The position numbers and the translations under genes were made by a program. The notes under the pieces were generated by a model. That model saw nothing but the letters and a program-made list of their open reading frames with translations, ran no database searches and was not told where the DNA came from. A stretch of 64,000 bases of DNA. It comes from Coriaria nepalensis. Taxonomy: Eukaryota > Streptophyta > Magnoliopsida > Cucurbitales > Coriariaceae. Position 1 is the first letter of the stretch; each line of letters begins with the position of its first letter. The stretch covers positions 9,618,501 through 9,682,500 of the forward strand of contig CP114490.1 in the NCBI GenBank assembly GCA_027186245.1. Reading direction: 5' to 3'. Shown in pieces: positions 34,149-46,982 of the stretch.

Positions 34149-34483
34149 TTCCATTTATGAGCTTTGAACAATTTGAACATTCTATCTTTTTAACCCTTGA
34201 CATGAAACCCCTCAGGCTGATCGACTTAGATTTCTTCCTCCAGAATTCCATTAAGAAATGAAGACTTCACATCGAGTTGATGTATGCACCAACCATTGCT
34301 AGCAGAAAGCGCAATTAGAAGTTTGATTATGTCTAGCCTTGCAATAGGAGTAAAGGTCTCAGAATAGTAAATACCATATTGTTGAGCATATCCTTTTACA
34401 ACAAGTCTTGCCTTATAATTATTAATGGAGCCATTTGCATTGTGCTTCAACTTGTAGATCCGCTTGACCCCAATCACCTCATG
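34149..34483 (-). pseudogene. Truncated copia reverse transcriptase (unit 1 copy)
   Basis: The minus strand reads [50 protein letters not shown] and [17 protein letters not shown], the N-terminal part of a copia RT. It continues past stops to VDQPEGFHVKG and KLFKAHK before homology ends near 34149. The N-terminal side is cut at the unit edge, 34483. The identical segment at 43765-44099 is continuous with the rest of the element. Confidence 0.85.
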
Positions 34484-34486
34484 TTG
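34484..34486. other. Junction filler between tandem units
   Basis: Three bases, TTG, sit between the last base shared with unit 2's end (34483) and the first base of unit 2 (34487). They match neither flank (24857-24859 is ATA; 44100-44102 is ATG). This suits end-joining with a small insertion. Confidence 0.8.
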
Positions 34487-36275
34487 TTAGGAGCATATTG
34501 CGCTCTCCCTCTTAGAAAAGATTTAGCATGTGAAAATATTTGAATTTTATATTATTTAATAAATTTAATAAATCTTTTAAAATAATTATTATTACATGTA
34601 AAAATAATAATTTTATTATCAATAATATAATATTAAACATTCAATTCATGTACAAATAATCAATTAAATAATATTATTAATTATTATTAATTATCTTGAT
34701 TTATCTTAACAGTACGTTTGTCGGAGCTTCTTGACTCCAGAGTTTTTCAAAATTCTACAATATAAATGTAAATTTTATAATAGTTTCATTAATTTCAATT
34801 CTATAATCAGAAAGGGAGAAGAAATGATGAACATGGCAAAAAAAAAAAAAAATGTTCAAAACGTGATTTTTGCTTTCGATATCATCAACGTGTGCTGTGA
34901 TGTCAGTGATTTAAGGGGGGCCCGCCAGGTGCCCTGAATACTTCCGCCCTTCCTAATTGTTTTCCTATTTAACTGTATATTCTCCCACGTAATCATGTTC
35001 GGGATAAATCGTCTGTTCCCTGATGTCATCACTTGGTCATATTGGTAATTATCATCATTCTTACTGTAAAATTCATTTTTGGACATATCTGCTATTTAAT
35101 TTGATTGACGCTTGACAAAGTGCTCTGTCCCGACCCACTACATGTCACACGTGTCATGCATCTGACTTGTACTTGTCATTGTCGGCGCTGCGGAGCGTAC
35201 CGACATATTAGTTTCTACACCCAAAATTTATATAAGTTACTCTAAACTTTCAAAACTTAATTTCAATTATTATAAAATTAAAATCTAAATTTTAATTATA
35301 AAAATAATGACTAGCCTTCGTAATATTATTTCTTTTTTACATTTCAATCCTCAGAAACTTATTTCTTTATGCTTTTACACCGTTTGAACTTATTTCTCTC
35401 TTATTACTGTATGTTACTGTATTCATACTGTACCCTTATTTTTAGGTACATGCATAATACGGGTTAATCCATGCCAGGTACGACACGACATAATCTATAT
35501 CATTGAGCTTGGTTTGTCTCTTTGTTTTTTTATTTTTTATTTTTAGTTTCCTTGTTTTCTCTTAACTTCTTTGTTGGTCTCATTGTCTTCTCCATCTAAC
35601 CAGAAGATTATTTTAAACGGGCCGTCTCTTCCTTTGCATAATGAAGTTTATTTTGAAAAAAAAACACTTCTGGCCTTAAGCCAATTAATAACTATCCATT
35701 AATTTAATCAGATTTCTAGACTACTCATGTTTTACAGAAGATCAATATACCGACAATAAATAGAAGATGAGAACCAATAGGATATCGACTTTTATCCTAC
35801 AATATAGAAGAAGGGGATATGAGGTCACGTTATCTTAATCGCCTAATAGCTTTAAACCAGCCTTAATTTGTACACTTCTTAAACAATCGCAATAAAGTAA
35901 TACTGAGGTGATTCCTGTAGGTCGAGTAACAATCGCAATAAAGTACACAAATATTGTTGCTCTTAACGCCCCTATTGAAAACAACATACATGAGTCAACT
36001 TATAATTTCTCTTTTTTTTTATTTATAATTGTATATATCTAATTATTTGAATTTGAAAAACTAACGTCTAATTTCTTGAAAATTTGTAAATGTGGCCATT
36101 GCCTTGTCAATCTCCTCTACATATGTTGTCACATCAATGGCAGCTTAAATAATGATTCGAGAAATTAAAAAATTTTATTTTGATAATATAAAATTTAAAA
36201 ATTTAGATAGAAGTGGTATATAAATAAATTTATAAAAATTAAAAATATAATTAATTTTTATTTTTATATTTTAAT

Positions 36276-36359
36276 AAATAAAATAAAATAAAATAAAATA
36301 AAATAAAATAAAATAAAATAAAATAAAATAAAATAAAATAAAATAAAATAAAATAAAAT
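36276..36359. repeat. (AAAAT)n microsatellite, unit 2
   Basis: 84 bases, about 17 units; two units shorter than its partner at 26650. Confidence 0.95.
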
Positions 36360-36830
36360 ATATTTAATTTTATTAAATATTAAATTAAATATATTAAATT
36401 ATAAAAATAATTAACAAGAATTTCTCATATACCTTATCATAAAATTATTAAAATTCATTTACTTAATTTTGGTCCCCCTTCTCTTTCAAAATTTTAAGTC
36501 TCTCCGGTTCGTTGGCCACAGATCAGAAGTGCCCCTTCAATGCACCTTTCCAAATCTATACCTTCTCAATATTTTAAGAGTTCAATTTTCTGGATCTAAC
36601 TCATTTTTCTTTTAAGTGGACTATAAAGATAAAAGCGTACATTATGTTTAAATGTACATCGGTACAAGTTTAGAATTATAAATACAAATATCATAAGAGA
36701 CAAATATTGATATTTATACCTTCAAACTTGGAACACACTACAATTTAACATATACGTGTAAATACAAATAATATATATAAAAAAAAAAGAAAAATAATAA
36801 TAATAATGATGATGAAATCTAAGAGCAAAT

Positions 36831-37427
36831 TTATATGAAGAGTACTAGCACGTTGCTAATAAGCCCAAGCGCAAAAGCTAATCTTAAACCTCCTAGATTT
36901 CTTGGACCACCGCCCGGAGTAGATTTCACCGGAGCTGGAGGAGGGGCCTGAGCAGAAGCATTTTTCAATACTCCGACTTTCTTCCCAAACAGTTCCACAG
37001 GAAGTAAAACCTGATCGACGCGATAAATCACAAGAGAAGGAAACTTCTGTTTTGACCGAATCGTCACTGTAACAATTCCAGTGCAAACATTAACTTCAGC
37101 GCCATGTCTAGTGAAGGTGAGCTCCCAATCACCACCGCCATGGCTCGATTTTGAAGCCTCAGTCTTCACGGGTGTAAGTAGCTGTGATAGATCGAAGAAT
37201 TGTGGCACGAAATGGAAAAGAATAAGGAGGCGTTTTTGGTTGGAATTTAGGGTTTTGAAACGTGGGGAAGCTTTTAGGTCGTCGAAGGCTTTGGGGGTTG
37301 GGTAGAAGACGGTCAGTGCCGAAGTGCTGGTGAGAGTCGACTCGACTTGTTTGATGAGACTGTTTCCTTCTAAGATGCTGTTGAACAGCAAGGGAACTAG
37401 GGTTAGGAGCCTAAACTGAGCAGCCAT
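36831..37427 (-). CDS. Fasciclin-like arabinogalactan protein, short form (copy 2)
   Basis: Protein identical to the one at 27215-27811: single FAS1 domain with H1 box TVFYPTPKAFDDL and H2 box LVIYRVDQVLLPVELFG, a short Ala/Pro stretch and a hydrophobic GPI-type tail. About 1.5 kb of upstream and 2 kb of downstream sequence are also the same, so both copies should be expressed alike if both exist. Short-read data could not separate them. Confidence 0.8.
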   Translation of the reverse strand: MAAQFRLLTLVPLLFNSILEGNSLIKQVESTLTSTSALTVFYPTPKAFDDLKASPRFKTLNSNQKRLLILFHFVPQFFDLSQLLTPVKTEASKSSHGGGDWELTFTRHGAEVNVCTGIVTVTIRSKQKFPSLVIYRVDQVLLPVELFGKKVGVLKNASAQAPPPAPVKSTPGGGPRNLGGLRLAFALGLISNVLVLFI

Positions 37428-39013
37428 TGTTGATATTTCAGTTTTTTTTTTCTCTGTGGCTGAGAAAATAGTGCTTTTTTCAGTAGGATATACGGGAATG
37501 AAGAAGAACCCTATTTTATTAGTTGTTTAATGGTTTTGGATAATAATGATAAAAGTACTTGGGGCTGGGAATTTTTGGAATGGTATTTATCTTTTTTTTT
37601 TTTTTTTTTTCCTTTTTGGTTGGGTTAGAGACTACAATCATTTGGATAGCGTTGATATTCCTTTTATTTATAAGGGTTAATGTTCGAAAATCCTTGCATA
37701 ATAATTGATAAGAATTTTAGAAATTGAACGGTCTTAATTATTTTATTAATTAATGTGAAAGGATAAAATAAATAATTATAATAAATATAGATGCATTTAA
37801 AATTTAGAGTTGATTTTTTTTTATTAAATAAAAATTTAAATAAATTAAACAAATATGTTATTATTTTGCTAAGGAAATTAGATATAAATGTTGTAATGAT
37901 AGAACGATAAAAAATTTAAAGTTAATTTAGGTTTTTTTTTCTTAAATAAAGAGCTATTACGAAAGTAAAATTTTAGAAAAGTAAAGGCTCGAAAGAAATA
38001 AAAACAATTAATGAAAAAAATCATTTGAAAGAATACTTATATAAATTCAAGAATACTTTGATAAAATTAAAATTAAAGGCAAGTTCTACAATATGACATA
38101 AAAATAATATATACATTACGCATACTCATAAGATACAATAAGTTAAAGGAAATCCGAATGAGAATAACGATTGTTGTTTGGTTTTTGTTTGAATGTTTTG
38201 TTGTCTGTTGATATTGATTGGATTCATTTTGACTTCACCAATACTTCTAATTAAAGGCAAACGAGTTGATGACATAATTATAAATAAATTAAAGTCGACT
38301 TCCTACTTCCCTCATTCCAAGCTTTCGGTCAAACTCGATCGAGATTAAGTCCATGTTTATTGAAATTGACTTCCTCCTCTTCCCTTCATTTTTGGCTTTT
38401 TGGTTGAACTCACTCTCTTTCAATGGCCGACCATCAGTTGGTTAAGAATGGGTTGAGTTCCTATCGCTTTTTTGAAAAAATTTATTTGGGCGAGATCTTT
38501 CTATTAATGGAAAGAGGTCGGCCAAAACTCACTCTATTACTCTTTAATTTCGGCTGAAACTCTCTTTTCCCCATCAATTTCGACCGAAACTCTCATGGGT
38601 TGATGGTGAGAATGGCTGAAACTCACTATATTATTCTGCAAATACTGTTGAATGATCCATGTTCAAACGATCTACGGTCATTCTTTGTGCCTCGTCATCA
38701 ATCCAAGTGATTTATTCACTTGGTTGTATCCCTCATATTATTAAACTGAATTTACTTTATTTAAATCATATTAGGTCGATCGATAATAATTAATATCCGA
38801 TTAAAATTAATTTAATCATTAACCGGTTAAATTAATTAGTCGAATTTAATTAATCGGTTTAAATGTAACTGATTTGCATTTAATACGAACTATGACCTAA
38901 TCACCTCTTGACACATGTCTAATATTTTTCATGTATCAACAAATGCCCCCTTAATCTCTCTCATGAAAAGTCGAATTCGAATTCTATGAGGGAGATTAAT
39001 AACCACGACGCTC

Positions 39014-39384
39014 TATAAATAGATCCCTCCGTCTTTTCCCTTTCTATCACGTTTCATCATGTAGGAGGATCCGAGGAGCTCGAGCTGATCAATGACTCTA
39101 ACGTAGCTGACCTTATACAGGTTTTAGTCGATTCTTCTTGTAGCTGCTCTTCGTACTCTTCTAAATGGGTATCTCATTTCATGGACCGACATCCGAATGC
39201 CAATATCCTCAACTCAGTTGAAGGGATGAAGCTCGTTCCAAATGACCACAAGCTCAATGCAGTTATCAACCATTTGCACATACAGAGGTCTCACATTGCT
39301 TTTCTCACCTCGGATTAGGTCGACCTTCCGGAGGAGTTCCAACCTCTAAAGGCCAAGCTTCGTACATTTTTTGAATAAATCATC
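39014..39384 (+). pseudogene. TATA-preceded gag-like ORF remnant (copy 2)
   Basis: Duplicate of 29398-29768, with the same TATAAATA box and the same two stop codons. Confidence 0.35.
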
Positions 39385-40665
39385 GCATCAGCTCACAATG
39401 ACCTTTTTTTGATGTGGTGCTTGCCGATCTCCATGAATTGGTGTACTCAGGCCGAGTCGATAGCTAGCTGCAAATTCAGTTTTAAAAGTTATTTACGGAA
39501 ATCAAATGACTTAGAAAGAATGAACCGGGAAACATTTTCAAGATCTCGAATTCTTTATGGAACACGATCAAGAACTAAGCCATTTGGATTGAAAAAGGGA
39601 TCAGATCTAGGATAAGCAAGCCCCCCTCTAAGAGCTCCGCTCGGAATGTACTAGGGTTAACTCCTAGATTGCCAAATTTAAGGCTCGACTCAATGATTTA
39701 TGGTCAAACTGATTCGACATCTTGGAAGCCATATCCGATCTTAAAGTGACGTCGACGAAAAATCTAGGGAAGTCAACCATTCAACCTCTAATTTATCAAA
39801 AGAATGAACACCTGATGGAGCTCATCATAATGATATGATGACAATAATCAAAATTCTCAGCGACCTCGATTCATTGTAGGATCTCATTCTAAGGATCGTA
39901 GATTCACTAGTTTGAGTGCATATATATTTTTTTCTCTAGGCCGGTTGGGGCCGGAAATAATGTCATTGTATCTTCTAATTTAATTAGGAAATTCTTCCAA
40001 TTTCTAATAAAATTTGATTTTTTTCCGAATCTCATAGAATCGGCCTAAGATTCTTTTGAATCCAATCTAGAAAAATTCTACCTCAAATGTTCCAATATAT
40101 TTAACAATCTTAACTTAATAAAAAATTATCTAAGATAATCTTCTTAGAGGATTGTCCTCCTTTGAACACAAGTGGTCCTACTTTTATTTTTAACCGATAT
40201 GGAGATGGGTGAGAGGTGCTTTGTACCTTCCTTATGCCTCTTATACTTATTACACCCTCTTTCATCAAATCCCATCTAACCTTTATCAAATTCCAAGTCT
40301 ACCCCTCAAAGATGTCATCCTCTCCTTCTCTTGGAAGGACCTTACTAGAGTGAAAAGTTGGGAATTCGTTCAATAATCGATTAAAACAAAGCTCTATTAT
40401 TTTGGAGATTTGGAAATGAGCAGAATTCCCTATGAAGAGATTTTCTATATCGAAAGTATGAAATGCATGAAGCCAACCATATTCCTCATGACATCTCAAG
40501 GCATTGTTCTCTACTTTGGAAAAGCATTATGTTGATGGCTGAACAGTTTAATGTTGGATGAATCAATTAGTAGGTGATAGTATTCTAATGAAAAGTTCCC
40601 AAGACTTCTTTTCTTATATCCTCTGCTCAATATAGTCCGGTTTATTTACGTTCGTCGGATAGATT

Positions 40666-42556
40666 CACTACAGAAACAGGTTAGTAAGTAGTACCAAAAA
40701 CATACCGCTAATGAAGAAATTGCCACTAATGTACAATTAATGGCACATTTTAGTGGCACATCAATGACCGTCATAATTTCAATTCAGTGGCGTCAAAAGC
40801 CATGCTGCAAAAAATTAAAAATTTCGCAGTACTTTTTAGTGGAATATGAGTATAGCTAAATTCCTGGTCGGACCCTAGCCAGATTTGCTACATAATTATG
40901 CTATTAATTTTCTGCCACGATAAGGAATCTTCAAAAAGTACCGCTAATTGTACTTCGAAAGGATATCCCGAAATATTTCCACTAAATACAGCATAAGGAC
41001 ATACCACTACATAGTGCCACTAACGGTAGCACGTAAATGTGCTGCTAATGTTTATAGTTATTAAGCCTTGAAGCGGTGTTGCTCAAATATTCAGCTAAAT
41101 ATACCATAGTTAAGTGTTACGAAAATGTGTAGGTAAAATGAATTTAGTGGCGCTCATTTTGATAGATCTCACCACTAATTTATACCTCTAACATAACACT
41201 ATCGATGAGCATGTAATATGATTGTATCCCCTATTTTATTAGCATATTTTTAAAATTTTCTTGCTAATATGAATTACCAAACAACTTCCATAATAACATT
41301 AACACATAGAACTATAATGAAATATCCGATTAACTAGCATTTCTCAAATTTGCAAAAGGGATAGAAGAAAATTAATTTAAAGTAAACTTTATATCACAAT
41401 ATATTCCAACATTAACTAGTACATGATCCAAAATATAGATTGTATAATTAAGTACATGTTCAAATATTACCTAACTCCATAATATCACAACTCAAGTTAA
41501 TGGTTTCATAACATAAGTTTGTTAAAATAAAAATCCAAAAAAGTCATACATATGTTGTCCTTTATACATTCAAAGACCTCCATCAAACTACTCTACCCAT
41601 GTATCGGCGCTTTCATCTACGGAAGAAAAAATAATTACAAGAATAAAAAAATGTCTAGAGTAGAAGAAATCAAAATCTTAAATCACACGATCGCAAAATG
41701 TCTAGTAAACATAACAAGATGTAACGATTGTAAACATTGATTCTCGACATAAGATGTCCTTTCTCTCTATGGAGGTTCCAAGCTAAAATTCCAACAATCC
41801 AATGGCACCTCCAGTCATTATAAAAAAACTCATTACAAGAAATCAAAATCGTAAATCATAAGTAATAAAAGATATAATGAAGTTGTAAAGGAATAATACA
41901 CGTACTTGACAATGGTCCAAAAAAGATTGCATGAAACTTCCCATATTAGCAAATTGAGTCTTCGGTTCATTAATTTCTTCCTTCATTTTAGTAACCTCGG
42001 AATTGTCAACTCCACTTCTCCTACTACCTGACTGAGATGACGAAACGGTTAACCTTAACGGATTACAGATCTTGCACCCCACTTTTTGGGTGCACACATC
42101 AGTGGCTGACCAAATGATATCCCCTTTTACTATAGAATCTTGGGATTCACTCGATGATGGATTTTCACTTAAGATCCTTTGCATTTCATTCTAAGTAAAT
42201 GCATATTAATTAGTAAACGAGTATAACAAAAAGATAATACAAAGCACATAAGTATGCAGTTGATGTCATACTGGTGCAGTTCTTTGACTGAGTTTATGAA
42301 TTGCATTTTTTTTGTATGCATGTTACAACCCAAAGATCTGCTCTCGTAGTAGCTTTAACGATATATTTTTTCTGCAACATAAAAAAAAAATGAAGCTGGA
42401 ATGCAACAGTAATGAAGTTGAAAGGAAGCTGAAATGTAGCTGAAATGCATTAGTAATAAAGAAAGGAAAACTGGGATCACTACTTCAAAATGAAGCAATA
42501 ATGCAGCAGTAATGAAGTTTCCAAAGTAGAAAAAACTATTAATCGTCATCAATCAG
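40666..42556 (-). mobile_element. CACTA (En/Spm-like) transposon remnant (copy 2)
   Basis: Duplicate of 31050-32940, with the CACTACAGAAA terminus and the GCCACTAA-type subterminal repeats. It was copied with the unit, not transposed separately, since its flanks are the same. Confidence 0.75.
41843..42184 (-). pseudogene. Plant transposase-24-like protein fragment (copy 2)
   Basis: Duplicate of 32227-32568, same 113 residues. Confidence 0.5.
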
Positions 42557-45500
42557 AAACATTCGATCTCCAGAAACCACGCTTTAGAACGAATCAGGAT
42601 ATTAGCAAGAAGGAGAGATCATTATTATACAGTTATTAGTCACAACATGTTCTTTTAGAAGATGCTTACTTCTTATCTCTTGGGTAGCTTTGACACTTTC
42701 CTAGAAGTCAATCTTTGCTTGTAAATTTAACAATTAATCAACAAACGATTGAATTATCTTTTTAGTTTAAAATGTATTTTAAAGAAACAAATTTAATTAT
42801 GAATGAGATAAAATCATAAAGTGCTATGAGATCATTTTATCGACGTGATATAGAACGTAATTGGTCATATGCATTAAAGTTTAGAAGTAACTCACTTAAG
42901 TTTTCATCGAAGATAATGAAAACATACATTTTTTATTTTAAAGGTAAAATCTTAATTTATCTTATAATATGACTTAAGGATAATATAGTAAATTATTAAT
43001 TTATCAAATCTAATATCGTACAGTTCTACTAGCATAACTGAATATGATATTAATTTAATTAGAAGTTAATAATTTACACCGGGACTATTTATTTTATTAT
43101 AAAAATATTTCGAAAGTCCGTAATTAACAATTAGATATTAAAAGATTAATAGACTAATTTGTTAAGTGAATTTCATAGGCTAAATTAATGAAAAGATTGA
43201 TTAATATCCATGGGTTATGACCCATGATATGGCTGGTGATGGTAAATGAGTTTTACCCATTATTTCCTTAATTATGTTAAGGAAACCTAATGCTATAAGA
43301 AAATTTAATATAATTAGGAAACCTTAAACCAAGTGCAGGATTATAAATACCTCAATAGGATGGCCGAAAATCACATGCTATTTACTTGCCTCTTGGCCAA
43401 AACCTTATGGTGAGAAAAATGAGATTTTCTCTTTTCTTTCTATGAACTCTTTTAATCATGTGATGAATCTTAGAGTAAAAAATCAAGTAAGCGAATTGCA
43501 GTACGTAGATTACGATTAGAGGGTAAACAATTGGGAACCTTAATCTTCCTATTGAATTTAACCATGATAAAAGAGCAAAGAAATTTGTTCGGTTCTGTAT
43601 TAAAATCGATAAGTTTTCTTAGATATTAATTTTTTTGTTTTCTTGAACTTTTTTATGCTTTCTATTGAATATATAATTAGTATAGTTTGTATGATCGATT
43701 TTGGTATTTGTCTATGAGATTAATATGTATTTTGGATTAGATACGAAAAAATTTAAATTATTACTTCCATTTATGAGCTTTGAACAATTTGAACATTCTA
43801 TCTTTTTAACCCTTGACATGAAACCCCTCAGGCTGATCGACTTAGATTTCTTCCTCCAGAATTCCATTAAGAAATGAAGACTTCACATCGAGTTGATGTA
43901 TGCACCAACCATTGCTAGCAGAAAGCGCAATTAGAAGTTTGATTATGTCTAGCCTTGCAATAGGAGTAAAGGTCTCAGAATAGTAAATACCATATTGTTG
44001 AGCATATCCTTTTACAACAAGTCTTGCCTTATAATTATTAATGGAGCCATTTGCATTGTGCTTCAACTTGTAGATCCGCTTGACCCCAATCACCTCATGA
44101 TGTCCACGCCTATCCACAAGTTCCTAAGTTTGATTTTTTTCTAGCTCGTCCTTCATTGCATCAGCCCAATTTTCATCATTTACAGCTTCATTGAATGACA
44201 TAGGTTCAGACAGAGCAACATTACACCTTTGATTCACATCAACAAGAGGCCTAAACCTGTGGACTCTTAGCTTAGAATCAGATTATGATTCACTGTCGTC
44301 TTGAGTTTCTTAGATTGAAATTTTAGGGATGAAAGGAAAGTACTCAACATCAATTCCTTCCAAATTCTAATCAAACTTGGTTTCTTCATCAACTATTATA
44401 TCTCGAGCATTTACTATGTTTGCCTTAGGATTAAATACCATATTCCTTTGGCATCAAGGTTGTATCCTACCAACACACACTTCCTAACATTCTGAGAGAG
44501 CTTATCTCTTTTTGCAACCGGTATATGCACAAAACACATTGAGCTAAAGATTTTCGAGTGAGAGATAGAAGGCTTACTATCATACCAAGCTTCAAATATA
44601 GTCATGTGCTTTAGAGACTTAGTTGGAAGTATATTCAAAACGTATACACTTGTGCATGCTACTTCAACCCAAAACTTCTTTGGCATTTGCTTCTCAAATA
44701 ACATACTCCTTGTCATGTCCATTATGGTTTTGTTTTTTCTTTTAGAAACATCATTCTATTGAGAATTATAAGGAATGGTAAGTTGATGATTAGTACCATT
44801 ACCTTGATAGAACTTCTTGAACTCGAGTAACAAATATTCTGCTTCGTTATTAGTTTTGATGGCTGACATTTTCTTCTCACTTTCTGTCTCCACCAATGCT
44901 TTAAACTTCTTGTAAATAGAAAACACCTTAGACTTTTCTTTGAGAAAGTGTATCCAATAGAACCTTGACTTGTCATCTATGAAGATGATAAAATACTTTG
45001 AGTGGATCAGCTCAAGTTTCTCCATAGCCCTTATAGCTTCATTTTTTTAGAAACTCCTTCTTCTTCATCTTTCCAAGCTGACAACCTTCACACACTTCAG
45101 GTTGAGGTTGAAAATAAGGCATGCCTTTTGCAAGACCTTTTGAGTTTAGCTTCTTAGTTAACTTGAGATCAAAATGGCCAAGACTTTTGTGCCATGTCCA
45201 ACATCTACTCCTCTGCATGACAATGCTTAATGCTTTCAATCTACAATGAAGCAACTATGTTGCATTGGATCTCTAACTACTTCATTTAGCTGAGCATCAT
45301 GAAAACATAGAGATATTTTCTAAATAGTAAAGTGTATTTACACTTCATCATCTGCCCTACACGTAGCAAAGTTTGATTGATGTCAGACACATATAACACA
45401 TTGCCTATATGCTTGATTCCATTACTGGTTTGTACAGCAACAGTTCCTTTTTCATGAGCTTGAACTATTTCTCTATTTCCCACTATTATGTTGGTTGAAA

Positions 45501-46454
45501 AATTCATGCCTATTGTCTCAAATAGAGTAAGATCATGCGAAATGTGGTTGGAATATCTACCTTCAATGAGCCATTCTCTTTTGGACTCAAAATTTGAATG
45601 AGCCTTGATAAAGTGCTCCTCTGATTTTGCTACACTTACTTGTTGGGATGAGGGTCTAGCATTATAAGACTTTCTTTTGCAGTTTTTATCGACATGGCCA
45701 AGCTTCTTGCAGATTGAGCATTCAATCTTATTCTTTCTTCAATAAAACTTCTCAATATGGCCTTTTTTCTTACAAAAATTGCAACTTAACTACCTTTTGT
45801 CAGACCAACCTCTTAAACTGTTTGTTTGATATTTCCTCTTCCAAGACTTCTTATGCTTAACTAACAAAGCACCTTTAAATAGGATACTTGCTCTATTCAA
45901 ATGTATCTTCTCATTAGCTTGTAGAGATCCCATCAACTCATAAACAGTGAGAGTAGATAAATATTTACTCTCATCTATAGCATCAACTTTGGAATCAAAC
46001 TTTGATAACAGAGACACTAACATCTTTTTTACTATCTCTGACTAGAGATATCATCACCAGGTATCCTTATTTGGTTCACAACTTCATTCAGTTATTCTAT
46101 ATAGGCTTGAACTGGTTCATCTTCCTTCATCCTTAGAGCTTGAAAATTTCTTCTAGCAACTAAGTGATTAACCTCATGAATTCTCTTAGTGCCATGAAAC
46201 TTAGATTGAAGTGATGTCCATGTTGTCTTAGCATTATTAACACTAAGAATTCTTGTATAGATTTCATTGGAAATGGCCAAGTGGATGACATTCATGGCCC
46301 TAAAATATAATACTCCTTATCTACCTTCAATTGATTTAGTGTGAGGTTAGCATCCTCTAGTGGATCAAACCCTTCTTCAATAACTTCCCATAAATCAAAT
46401 GCAATTAGGTAGTTTTGCATTTTTGCACTCCAAATATGATACTCCTTCCCGTTA

Positions 46455-46600
46455 AACATTGTTGGTAAACCGTTGGTGAAGGTAAACTATTGGTGAAGGT
46501 TGGTAAATAGTTGGTGAATGTTGGTAAACTATTAGTAAACTATTGGTAAACTATTAGTCAACTGTTGGTGAAAGTAAACATTTGGTGAAGGTAAACTAAC
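46455..46600. repeat. Short tandem repeat array in the copia leader
   Basis: About ten variants of a GGTAAACTATTGGTGAA-like unit, 11-18 bases long, are strung together. Phases mix GGTAAACTATT and GGTGAAGGT. It lies between the copia gag and the primer binding site, replacing what would be early gag or leader sequence. Confidence 0.75.
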
Positions 46601-46696
46601 TTAATTTCGATTCGACATAATTTGATTATGGTAAAACTAAACTTAAGAAGGTTTGACAAAGAATTTAGGTTTACACTGATCCTCTTTAAAATTAAG

Positions 46697-46708
46697 GCTC
46701 TGATACCA
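46697..46708 (-). other. Primer binding site (initiator tRNA-Met) of the copia relic
   Basis: The minus strand reads TGGTATCAGAGC, five bases from the LTR end at 46714. It is intact, unlike most of the element. Confidence 0.9.
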
Positions 46709-46713
46709 TATTA

Positions 46714-46982
46714 TGATAACAGAATCAGAAAGGATGTATTTAGCCAAGAACAAAGAGAGGTAAAATTGTAGAAAAAGAGATTATATTAAATTTGAATGTT
46801 TTACACCATAAATAGCAGCAGATCGAATCTGATCACAAGGCTACCAACTAAATCTCTTAAATCAAATAAACAAGATTGAAAACTAAAGACTAATACATCG
46901 AATGATCAATTACATCACAAAACTAGAAGAGGATGGATTTTGCATCAATGCATGGTGCAAAAGCACATTCACCATGTTGTCA
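46714..46982 (-). mobile_element. 5' LTR of the copia relic (269 bp)
   Basis: Plus-strand ends are TGATAACA and TGTTGTCA, matching as an imperfect terminal inverted repeat (7 of 8), with the TG..CA rule kept. On the element strand a CTATTTATGG TATA-like box lies at 46815-46806, followed by pyrimidine-rich sequence. The spacing to the primer site is normal. The short length fits small copia families. The partner 3' LTR is gone, so insertion age cannot be read from LTR divergence. Confidence 0.75.

Larger units (their letters stand above)
24860..34483. repeat. Tandem duplication, unit 1 (9,624 bp)
   Basis: The unit starts TTAGGAGCATATTGCGCTCT and ends CCAATCACCTCATG. It is repeated almost base for base at 34487-44099 in the same direction, after a 3-base filler TTG. 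Differences I found: one T fewer in unit 2 near the start (ATTATTTTAAT versus ATTATTTAAT), two fewer AAAAT units, and G at 33966 versus A at 43582. Contents: FLA gene, gag-like debris, CACTA remnant, and 335 bases of a copia RT. The right edge cuts that RT, which continues only beyond unit 2. Confidence 0.97.
34487..44099. repeat. Tandem duplication, unit 2 (9,613 bp)
   Basis: Second copy of the unit described at 24860, offset 9,627 at its start, 9,626 after a one-base deletion, and 9,616 after the shorter microsatellite. All reading frames noted in unit 1 recur unchanged. On its right it runs without a break into the rest of the copia element, so this side of unit 2 keeps the ancestral right junction. 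Confidence 0.97.
43765..46713 (-). pseudogene. Ty1/copia polyprotein relic (gag-protease-integrase-partial RT)
   Basis: Read from right to left. UBN2-type gag lies at 46295-46092 (WTSLQSKFHGTKRIHEVNHL). Two zinc knuckles lie near 45785-45685, one intact (CSICKKLGHVDKNC) and one having lost its last Cys. The protease region at about 45600-45540 reads WLIEGRYSNHISHD, where the catalytic D-S/T-G has become EGR. GAG-pre-integrase is at 45254-45039 (WHKSLGHFDLK), and the integrase core at 45025-44414 has FIDDKSRFYWIHFL but TNNEAEY in place of the second catalytic Asp. RT starts at 44117 and ends near 43765 just after the SSFLNG block. Frameshifts and stops separate the pieces. RNase H and the 3' LTR are missing. 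The lost catalytic residues show an inactive element. Confidence 0.88.

Noticed and set aside
24860..44099. The two units as LTRs or arms of one giant transposon
   Set aside because: They contain a host-type gene and several unrelated elements, abut each other with only 3 bases between, and lack terminal repeats.
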